From the NCBI GenBank assembly GCA_000499405.2, contig HG738137.1, forward strand, positions 16,789,601 to 16,853,600: DNA of 64,000 nt, in the 5' to 3' direction. This DNA is from Onchocerca volvulus (Eukaryota > Nematoda > Chromadorea > Rhabditida > Onchocercidae). Below, in pieces: positions 51,783 through 61,754 of the stretch. Below the pieces are notes generated by a model. That model saw only the letters and a list, made by a program, of their open reading frames with translations. It was not told the origin of the DNA and searched no databases. Both the position numbers and the translations under genes were made by a program. Position 1 is the first letter of the stretch. Every line of letters starts with the position of its first letter.

Positions 51783-52717
51783 CTTTTCGAGAAAGTTACG
51801 CTACCCGCTGGTGTTTTTTGAATTTTTCCGAAACTGGCAAATAAGGACTAAAGTATTTTAATATAACGCTAAATGGTTTATATCTTTCCAATCCCGTTGG
51901 CATGGTTACCCACCATATTATTGCTCTTTGTATTGATGCTTAACTGCATATTTAAGCATTTTATTTCACAATAAAGCATAGTCTACGTTAATTATAATAA
52001 AGGAATGTATTCAAAACATGAATAAAAGCGAAATTTGAGATGATACACAACTGTCTCGGATCGAGTCTCGATAAAGATTATCTCGGTAAAATTCTGAATG
52101 AAACCTCTCTTGGCTGAGATTTCGAATGAAAGCTAGTCTCGAACTGGATTTATAATGAGAATTCTTTGGAATTAAATCACAAATGATATCTATATTACAA
52201 ACTTCATAAGAATCTTATCGAACAAATAAAGCTGAGATATACATCCTTTCAAAAATCTTTCAGAATCAATCACATAGTAAATATACTACAAATTGTATAA
52301 TAATATAAAGAAAAAAGAAATAAAAGAGACTAAACTGAATATAGTAAAAAAAAATTATATTCTAATAATAAATTTCACTACAATCAAATTCTGAATTTGT
52401 CTTAATTGGAGAATAAATTATGACTAAATCAATAAGGATTTGAACAATGACAGTCCAAAGATGATAAAATAGTGATACAAAATAAAAACATTAGCGTTAC
52501 TAAGTTTATATTTACGATATGCAAAGAAATCAATAAACTTCTCTTCCAGCTGCAATTGCATGGTATTTTTGGATTCAATACACATTTTACATTCCAGATA
52601 TATCGAGCACACAGCTAAATAACTTGCTCAGTGTGAAAATGAACGAATTTCATTATCAAATATTCTGCCTTATTCATCAGAATGAGAGTAAATGCAACTC
52701 TCCCGCAACAATACAAA
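51783..52717. other. IFT172 promoter and ATAT 3' flank
   Basis: Region between two minus-strand genes. It contains the X-box candidate at 51896-51909. No other exon or RNA gene is recognised. The ATAT 3' UTR must end within it. Confidence 0.5.
51896..51909 (-). promoter_or_regulatory. Candidate X-box (RFX/DAF-19 site) of IFT172
   Basis: The minus strand reads GTAACCATGCCAAC, which agrees with the X-box consensus GTTNCCATRGNAAC at 12 of 14 positions, counting the two N positions. The mismatches are at positions 3 and 10. It lies 114 bp upstream of the proposed ATG (51782), inside the window in which functional nematode X-boxes of intraflagellar transport genes occur. Confidence 0.6.
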
Positions 52718-54470
52718 TCACCATAAAGATTGATGCTCAAAATCACGAGCTATTTTTCTCCCATGAGGCGTTTCTGGATCGAGGACAACACGTTTCCCTA
52801 ACCCAGCATTACTAGCATTATCCTGCGTTAGATTATCAATTCGCCCATGATAACTATCACGTGTTCCGAAGAAGTGCTAGAAAAGATTCACATAGTTATA
52901 TTTCTCACAATTAATAAAAATCTTGTAAAAAATAGGTATTTCTCGGTAATGTATTTTTCCAAAAATAATATTCCATAACTATATAATACTGTTCTTAAAG
53001 AAAAGAAAGAGAAAAACAGTAAAAAAGAAACTTCTTGTTAAATGAAGCAATTTACTAGTGTTAGGCAATGAACTGTCGAGGATGTGACAAACCTCATTTC
53101 CAATCGTAGCTTCCATTTTTGCAGATTTTTCATACGGTTTATTAATGGAAGTTGAGGGATTGCACAGTTTGATATTCTCGAAAAATGAAGCATAAACAAC
53201 ATAACTGGTAACTTGCCATATCGGTTCATTCAAACCATAATGCTTGTTCATAAACTGTAATAATGACTGCGATGGCTTATCGATTGCAACATTTTCTGCA
53301 GACGAGTTTTCCTGCTAAAAAAAAACGACGCATTCAAGATAAAGAAAATATAAGCATTATAAAATTATCGATGACATATACATATAAGTTGTACAGCGAA
53401 GAGATTTATTATCGAAAAATTCGATCATGATAGAGCAAATGAACGAATAGAATGTTTGTAAAGTAGCAAAGCCTACTTGCAACATATAATCGAACAAAGC
53501 ATGTCCATATCCTTGTCGTTGAAGCGTATCATGAACATAAAAATCGAGTATACATAATGGTGTTACTTGAAAAGAACGCATAGATTGATCCATCAAATAG
53601 AGATTTTTATAGCCAATTTTCAACAAACCTATTATTATACTCGTATTCCTGCAAATGAAAGCAAATCATCAGTAATGGATAAAATATACCAATTTATGAT
53701 TGCCTTTTTTTATTTATCCGAAATATTTACAAAAATCATTTAATGAAATTATTAACTGGTTAGTTGTAAATTTAAATCATTAGATAAGTGATAAATTGAT
53801 ACTAACGAGCATAGTGATCTATAAAAATGATACTAAATTAAATAAAAACATCACTATAAATTTAATATTTAGTAATTTTTTGGATATAACATATCCAATA
53901 TGCAACAAATCTTAAGCAAAATATATGGCAAAGTTATTTACTCATTATTTGGATGTTTTTGCCAGAACAGATAAAGCACCTGTCCATCATCTGAATTGAT
54001 TATTTTATCATACGTAGTAAGCACACGTTTCAATCCTTGCGCCTGAAAGAAATGCATGTGATGAAAATGATAATGTATATTGATAAATTAGATGATTTTT
54101 AAGCGATAATTTGAACTCAGTATTTTTAATTTATAATCGATTTATGATTATTATGAGAATTTTTGAACAAATTTTAACATTGCCCTATTATTGATATATG
54201 TGAATCTTAATGTTGCCCTTATCGAAAAATATATAAATTCTTCATAATGCTTTGTACAACTAATAAGCTTGGGAAAAGCTATTGATAATATCTCATTTCA
54301 TTATCATCGAACAACAAAAATCATACAGTTGCGGAAAGTGCTCCCATACTATTGATGGTTTTTTCAATAATCCAACATTTTCGTGGATTGAGTTGTCTGA
54401 GCATCACATCATCCAGTCTTTGTATCGGCATATCAGGGAAATAAACACTCAAATCAGTTGGAACATTCAT
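52718..54470 (-). CDS. mec-17: Alpha-tubulin N-acetyltransferase (ATAT1/MEC-17)
   Basis: GNAT-fold enzyme that transfers acetyl from acetyl-CoA to lysine 40 of alpha-tubulin in the microtubule lumen, important in touch neurons and cilia. Five exons join in frame: 54327-54470, 53942-54042, 53477-53648, 53093-53311 and 52718-52876, giving 264 residues, close to nematode MEC-17. The start is MNVPTDLSVYFPDMPIQRLD. The core has LYLFWQKHPNN, then IIIGLLKIGYKNLYLMD, VTPLCILDFYVHDTLQRQGY (substrate and catalytic aspartate region) and the acetyl-CoA loop RQGYGHALFDYMLQ. VAIDKPSQSLLQFMNKHYGL completes the domain. The C-terminal tail is about 90 residues and not conserved. I use mec-17 for the family; the paralogue atat-2 cannot be excluded. 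Confidence 0.93.
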
Positions 54471-55823
54471 TACCTGATAATAAATTAATCATTTTAAATA
54501 GCACATGATGATGAATGAAAATTCGTCAAAAGCAACATTCTGAATTGCAAACAACAAGTAAAATAATAACTGAAATATAAGAAAGGAAAATATTGATTAA
54601 AAGATAAATAATTATTTTCAAGTAGTTCAATAAATTTTCCAAAACAATATGATTAATGTCAAAAGAACTAATATTCTTAATTATAAAAGCTCTATATCGC
54701 TAATACTATGAGAATTTTTTTTTAATCGGAAAATATAAGTTAGCATTACTTATTGTCAAAATTGTCTAACAAATTTGGAATATTTACGAAAAAGATGTGC
54801 CAGTATGTCACAATAATGACAAATCTAGAATATTTGTAAATTATTATTTCAAAAAAACTGAGATAATGTTACTACTTTTTACTAACTAACAAATGTAGCA
54901 ATATATAAGCTTGAAATTTTTAAAACATAATTTGAAATTTTTGAAATCATTGAATTACTATCGTGCTTTCGAAAAACTTGGGAAAACTATAACGTTTGGA
55001 AATAAATAAAGACGAGTGGCAAACATAATCATTTCCAAAAAATAAGTAATGAGGAAGTTGTTTCACTAGTAAAATTTCGATAAAACGAATTTTTAAATTC
55101 GATGAATTATGATAAACAATGTGAAAAATAGACAAATTCAACTGCAACAGAAAGAACGTCATAAAAATGGCTACTGAAATGATATGAGCACTTTGGAAGT
55201 TTACAATCAAACAAACCAAATGTTTGTTGGCATCTCCTTTTTTGGTTATGTAATTGTAATGAAAATAAATTAATTACAAATTTCAGTTTTGGAGGGAAAA
55301 AAATATCGAGAATTAATAAAAGAAATAAAAGAAGTAGCATAATGCACAATTATATGAATATGGCAGAGGTAAAATTTGAAAAAAAAATTATGAATCCGTT
55401 TTACATCATCCATTATTTTATATTCTTTCAATCAAACGATCAATAAATAAAATGCCAAGTATATAATTATTATACAATGTAATTGTGCTACAATCAAACA
55501 ATAAGCACATATTCCAAGTTCTATTTTTCTTGGATTCTGTTCATAGCTCCCAAATTATTATTTATTCAGCTACCAACTCATCCCAAAATTTTTTGATAGT
55601 AAACAATTTCTTCCAAATAAATGAAAGATTAAACAGTTCTGTTTAATCATTTAGCATATGGAATATTCTCCGTAAAGTGCTGAATTATTTCGCTTAGTCA
55701 ATTTATTGAATTGGAAGATCTGATTAATTGAAGAATAGATATGTTTTGACTTATTTGAAACTTTCAAGAACATCATATCCTGATTTGCTTAGAAAACGCT
55801 AATTTCATACCGCGATTGAAAGT
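54471..55823. other. 5' flank of ATAT gene, no recognised gene
   Basis: AT-rich. Minus-strand open frames at 54947-55219 and 55107-55349 are cysteine/phenylalanine-rich, overlap one another in different frames and have no splice or family support. Confidence 0.45.
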
Positions 55824-56669
55824 TCAATTTGGATTTTCAGGATGATATTCTTCAACAACTTTACCAAAATCCTGCACATAATAAATAAATAATTTTGATA
55901 GCATACTTACGAAAGTTGAAAAAGATTTTCAAAATAAAATGGCAAATGGTAATCCATAAATGAGCCTCTCTGACAAGAAAGCACACTGACATGAAATCGA
56001 CCTTAGCAATAAAAATTTGTTTGGTGCCATCTAGATAGATGGATGGAGCTAAATCAATTACTGCCAAAAGAGAAATGTAATGACATTTTTAAAAACAATA
56101 AGTTTCTAAAAGGATGTAAATATTACTATAAATCTATCTCAGAGTATACGAAATAATGCCATGCTACTTAACGATCAAAAAAACAGAAAGGGAAGATTAC
56201 AGATTTATACTAGTAAATTAAATTATATTAGTTATTAAAATATATTTTTACTCAACTAACACATAAAATTCAAAGAGAAAAAAAAAAAAGAAACATCTAA
56301 AAATTATTTTAAATCTATTAACTGACAAAAAATATAATAACAGAATTCAGAAGTGGTATATAGATCTAACAGCGAAGTCAACATTTATCGAATCATCCAT
56401 TCATGAAAAAGCGACACATTTATTATTATACCTTCGCGAAATTCTATTCTTAACAGCATCACTGAAGTTAATCTAAATATTCTAATATTTTCATACCTAT
56501 TCTTGTGTAGGCACCATAAACCAATTGTGTAACATATTCATGAAATTATACATCAACCAAATGATAAATTAGAGAATAGATTCAGTTTTCAGCTGCGATT
56601 CTGGATACAATTCCGGATGTAATAAAGTATTACAATTTACCTCCTTTTAACAGAAGGAAATTCAGACAT
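55824..56669 (-). CDS. Possible short four-exon gene, 66 codons, unidentified
   Basis: I do not recognise this protein. Four segments bounded by plausible splice sites join in a consistent frame: 56641-56669 (MSEFPSVKR, donor GGAG-GTAAAT), 56432-56496 (acceptor AAGAATAG; RRYENIRIFRLTSVMLLRIE), 56002-56060 (acceptor TTTTGGCAG; VIDLAPSIYLDGTKQIFIAK, donor AAG-GTCGAT) and 55824-55871 (acceptor TTATGTGCAG; DFGKVVEEYHPENPN and TGA). Total 201 bases including the stop. It begins 273 bp after the stop of prostaglandin E synthase 2 on the same strand, so it could be an operon partner. There is no signal peptide; the first half is basic and hydrophobic, the tail acidic. An alternative donor 11 bases further on gives a less protein-like ending. 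Chance assembly of short AT-rich segments remains possible. Confidence 0.35.
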
Positions 56670-56941
56670 GATAAAAACTTTATAAGCAATACCATTTAAC
56701 AATTTCATCCTAAGAAAATAATATTCAATCTGTATCTTGAAGAAAAACAGTATGGGAATAAGAAAAGATGCAATATAATAACAAGTAGTATGGAAACAAT
56801 ATACTGTCAAGCAAAAACTGGCTTTGATTTTCAATTTAATTTTCTACCACAAAACATACATCCTCCACAAATAATAGCGATCTTTTGGAGAGCAGCACGT
56901 CTATGCAAGCATAAAAAGTTATTAACTAACAAAAATATATT

Positions 56942-59241
56942 TTACTGTTGTACTCTCTTCCGAAAATTTTTCTGAAGTAAAACTGCTCCAGCCTTAGAAT
57001 CAACTTCTTCGCGCATACGTTCAAACCATGCCTTAATTTTAGTTTTTTCGCAAAGTTCATTGAAAGTTGCACTACCCAAAAACGAATTCATTGCTCCATA
57101 AAGCGCCTGCAACACAAAATTGTATGGAAAAAAAATTAAATGAATCAATTAGATCCACATCATAAAACAACTAAGAATGAGAAAGTGAAGGATTTGAAGC
57201 AATTAAAATAATCCCAACAATCAAAAATTTCTCTTTTTTTCGATGCTGAGCACCTAAAGAAAGAGATCAGCCAGCAAACGAAAAGAAATTAAAAATTTAC
57301 ATCAACAATTACTGTCTTCGCTTCATTTTCCGCTTCAAAAAGTGTTAAGAGATATTTTATTGTTCACCGCAAACTGATTATATTAAGCATTACCATCAAG
57401 TACTTGAGTAACATAGATTCGAAGTAAAAAAGACTCTTATTTAAATAAGAAACATGAGATCTGGAAAACTTTAAAAATGTACATAAACAGGATATGAAGC
57501 AAAACAAACCAAATCAGCTAAACTGGGGTGTTGTCCACCGAGAAACGATGAACTTTCAATAGCATTTAACCAATCATTGCAAGCATCTATTAAGAGTTGA
57601 CGAACATCAGCACCATTATATCTAAATATACCTTTTTTCCGTTATTCATAATTCATAATTTGATGAAATTATAAGTGAAGGACAAGTAATAAATTGAGAG
57701 AATCAAAATGAAGGAAAATGCAGCAATCCGAAACCTGAACATAAGCACAAAAAGGCAAAGATTTCATCAAACCACTGGAAAAATTATTTCTTAAATGAAT
57801 TACTGTACTAATCTGCCATATAGCCATAGAAGAATTTAAATCATTAAATGAATGTCAAAAGTTTCGCAGAATATTATCCGTGAATAGTTAGTTTTCTTTC
57901 ATGCTAAATAATAATTATTTCAGTTAAAAAACTGCAGTACAGTTAATACTCCGGAATACTTATACGCAGTACTCCTGATAGCATTCGCCCATTTAAAAAA
58001 CAATCCAACTCACTTCTTTCGAAGTTTTTTGGATAAGAAGTACATGGCGACTGAACCAAGATAAATGGTAGCATATCGTTCCCATGCTGGTACCACTTTG
58101 TCCCACTGACCTGCTTCACCAAACCATCGGAACGTTTGAATGCATTCATTCCATGAACGATATACATTCGGTACTATTAGAGGAATAAAATGTTCATCAA
58201 CCCATTTTCGCCATTCTTCTTCCTTCCTGCATAAAAGTTTTATTAAAAAACTAAGAAAAAAATATCGTCTGCACAAGAAATCTCAGTTATGAATAACTGA
58301 AAAGAAATTGAAAAAAAAAAACAGTTTTGAATTGAGCACTATTTAACTAATTCATAAAAGCAGAAAACAGAAGGTTCAGAAATATAAAAATAACCTTGCA
58401 CTTTCCTCCTCTTTATTCGATAAACTGTTCAAGGATGTCATAATTTTGTACATATTAGGATGCGTAACTCTTTGCTTTCCCGTTTCCTTTACAATATTCG
58501 TTTGCTCTGGATAAAAACCAATTACATCATCCAGACTTCGATCATTCTGAGTCATATAACTTGTCAAAATTGATATTATCAACGAAGAATCACTTAACTT
58601 TCGATCCATTTGTGCAACAACAGTTGGCAGCTGAAAAAAAAATTCATAAACATATTAACTGTTCCATTATTCATTAGTAGTATAGGAAAAGAATATGATC
58701 AGCATCGTATTATTCTATGAAAAGAAACAAACCTTGCTAACGCCATCCAACTTCCTGATCTCTTTTCGAGTCAAAGGACTGACTTCGACCACATCGTACG
58801 AAAAACCATAATAATTCAAAAAGGCACGAACTTTGCAACAAAATGGACAAGCTTCATATTGATAAAGCCTTAACTTCAGATCAGTATGATCATAATCGCT
58901 TACAATCTGTAATAAAACACTGCTCTATTTTTTCAACATTTTCACCTCTCGACATCGGTAATTTTAATTGAAAAGACAAGATTTTTAAGCAATTAATAAT
59001 TTCATATCTATATTTCTCCATTAAGGTTCAATTTTCTAACTCGTCTAGCAATAAGTGCTCCATCGCTAGGATCTTTCAACGGTCCTTCGATATGCCACTT
59101 TCCCATGTTTGAATGTTTCGCTGATTTGACCATGCCAGAGTTTTCCTCATAATTGGTAAATCCTGCCAATGCAACAGCTGCCAACACTCCACTACTACTA
59201 CCATATCGTATTAATCTACTGATCATATTATGATTCCACAT
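56942..59241 (-). CDS. pges-2: Prostaglandin E synthase 2 (mPGES-2)
   Basis: Membrane-associated, glutaredoxin/GST-fold protein that isomerises prostaglandin H2 to E2 in vitro and is found at the Golgi and mitochondria in animals. Six exons join in frame: 59041-59241, 58733-58906, 58395-58630, 58014-58226, 57510-57621 and 56942-57106, giving 366 residues (human about 377). The N-terminus MWNHNMISRLIRYGSSSG, followed by VLAAVALAGF, is a likely membrane anchor or targeting segment. The thioredoxin-like domain has LYQYEACPFCCKVRAFLNYY with an intact CPFC motif, VVEVSPLTRKEI and KLPTVVAQM. The GST-C-like domain has EEEWRKWVDEHFIPLIVPNV, then ECIQTFRWF and GGQHPSLADLALYGAM. It ends LLQKNFRKRVQQ. 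No damage seen. Confidence 0.93.
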
Positions 59242-60904
59242 AATTATAACTATAAATATTCAACCTGCAATTCATTTATGATTAACTATCAATTTTTCCG
59301 CATTACTATCCCATTTTGGACAAATTCTCGAATTATTATTCTCGAGATAAATCACAGCCATGCAAAAATATTCTTCCCTATTGAACATATGTTGCAATTT
59401 TTTCTACATCCATTCCACTATCCAACTCTTCTATTAACAACTGCTCAATTTCCAATCATTCATTTCACTAATCCCGATCACCTACATTATCTTCATATTC
59501 TCTGCTATCAGAAAACCCGATGTGTAGTTCCAAAGATATCAAACATTTAGCGCTGATAATGAAAGCATTAATGTCCAAACTCATCTAACAATGTGACAAA
59601 ATCTTTATATACTTATGATGATAATTGGAACACTAAATAGCCTTCGGTATCAAAGAACTATATTCGGACCTCCCAACGGCCTGTTAAATGATCCTTGAAT
59701 GGTAGAGACAGAATTATTTGTACCACAACATATAAAAGATTAAATTTTAGGAGATAGGTTTAACTTCGGCAAAGTGAAATCCCTGACCAAAGCCAATAGC
59801 CGAATAAAAGTAATCTGTTCGTAAAATTCGTACAACGTCAATTTCAAATTCGTAAAACAATATATTAAAAAACTTCATCCTAAAAACAACACGTTTTTAG
59901 GCCTGACAACATCTTTGCTTATCATGAAAACAATACTGATATAGCATTTACTGAATGCTCTGCATGCTATATAATGCACTGTAATACACAAAATCATTCT
60001 TGATGCATTTATCAACAACTATCAACGTTATATGCATACACATACAAAAAAAGATACATATTTGAAGGAAATTTTAAAGAAAACATTTCAGATTTTTCTA
60101 ATTAGCAATTCTAAATCTCACTTCAGTTAAATCAATAATCAACGATGAATCATAAAAGGACATCATTCTTCCTATACCTAGTTCAATTTAATTCTATCAT
60201 CATCTATCTAGCCATTGGCTAAATTGACAAGACAAATTTCATGTCTCATATATTCTAAAAAAAGGATGTCATCATGAACTAAGTTATTTTCAACGTTTCA
60301 TAACAATGGAGAAAAAGATCTATAAAGGACAATCGTTTGTTCAACAATATACAAAAAATCGCAAAAATAAAATAAACCTTGTATACAAGCTACAATATAT
60401 AGAGCTTTATAAAAATAACAGCGTCAGAACAATTTTGGGAGAATGCCTGGTGAGAAATAAAAATAATTATCATTAGAAAATCTTACAAACAAATGGAAGG
60501 CTAACCCGAGCGATATTTCTTTTATAGCCAAAATTTAATTAATTGGTTGAAATAAGCAAATATTAATATCAATGAATCACAGAAAGCTTCGATTTTCGTT
60601 TCATAAAATATGTAAAAAGGGAAGGATAAAATTTGACATCCTCACAAACGATCACTCATCATTTAAAAAAACTCCCATCTTCCAATCAATTAATTGAAAA
60701 ATACACAATGGACAACTTCAGAGAAGGAGAGACGAGACAGAAAAGAGAGTTTTAGGATAACTAAAATAATATAAATATTGAAAAAAACCACATAATGTAA
60801 AAAGAAATTTAAACGAGGTACAAAATGAAAAATTACATGTAAAAAAATTATTGTCGATAAAAAAAAACAAAAATTTACAAATTCGAATACAAAAACCTAC
60901 ATAA

Positions 60905-60995
60905 TAAAAAATTAATAAAAATAAGATTAATAATAATAATAATAGTAATAGTAAAAATAATAATAGTTGTAATAATAAAAATAATAACAATAACG
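60905..60995. repeat. (AAT)n imperfect microsatellite
   Basis: Long run of AAT/AAC/AGT triplets interrupted by A-rich spacers, in the Pumilio downstream region. It produces a leucine-rich false frame on the minus strand. Confidence 0.8.
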
Positions 60996-61208
60996 AAACC
61001 GGTATCACTTGTGCGATATATTATACTGACAATAAAACGGAACAAAAACAGATTAAAAGGATTTCTAATCTGAAATGGCTTTAAATGAAAAAAGAAACTT
61101 CTTTAGTTGAGAGGACTCTCAATAGTCAGATTAACGACACGATATAATCAAAAATAATTAAAAAACCAACAAAAGAAGTCAAGTAAATCAAAATTTTTCA
61201 TTAGAAAA

Positions 61209-61212
<4 letters not shown>

Positions 61213-61252
<40 letters not shown>

Positions 61253-61258
61253 CAAACA
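61213..61258. repeat. Homopolymer T46
   Basis: An uninterrupted run of 46 T on the plus strand (A on the minus strand), 497 bp beyond the Pumilio stop codon. Its length is uncertain in any assembly. Confidence 0.85.
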
Positions 61259-61754
61259 ACATTATAAGCTCTATTTGATTAACCAATTTATATCTCACAA
61301 TGCTGTAACCGCATAGAGAATATGGGTTTTCCTTTACAAAAAAAGGAAAAAAAAACAATATTAGCTGTCAAACTGGTTCATTTAATCTAGCAACAGGTAG
61401 GAATTATCAATAATTAAAAATGTTAGTTTTTTGTTTTGATATTTAACGGTGATAGAAGAAAGAAAAACGATTGATATACAAACCAACAATAAATTTGGTA
61501 ACAAAGATGGTAAGAAAAAAAAGAAAAAAGAAAAAGCAAATTAACTTCAACGTTTAACAAAATATACAGCAAACCATATTTAAATGGTTTGCAAACAAAA
61601 TAAGACCAACGGCATAATACATGATTCGTCGAGGCGTTTTATGAAAAAACTCCAAGAACAAGTAAATAACTCAATCAGCAAGCTTTATCCTAAATTCATT
61701 TCTTCTACCGCTTTAGACCATAGTTGTATATCAGTGAATATTTTCTGCTATCAT

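Larger units (their letters stand above)
59242..61754. other. Pumilio 3' UTR and upstream region of pges-2
   Basis: Both flanking genes are on the minus strand, so this holds the Pumilio 3' UTR (probably long) and the pges-2 promoter. It has an (AAT)n-rich stretch at 60905-60995 and a 46-base T run at 61213-61258. The plus-strand frame at 59230-59550 is low-complexity and not convincing as a gene. Confidence 0.5.

Noticed and set aside
55861..56067. 68-codon minus-strand frame MAVIDLAPS...
   Set aside because: The first part is better read as the third exon of the short four-exon candidate; the rest past the donor at 56001 is hydrophobic intron.
59230..59550. 106-codon plus-strand frame divergent to pges-2
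   Set aside because: Histidine/phenylalanine-rich reading of AT-rich promoter DNA with no family resemblance.
60718..61008. 96-codon leucine-rich minus-strand frame
   Set aside because: Produced by the (AAT)n microsatellite.
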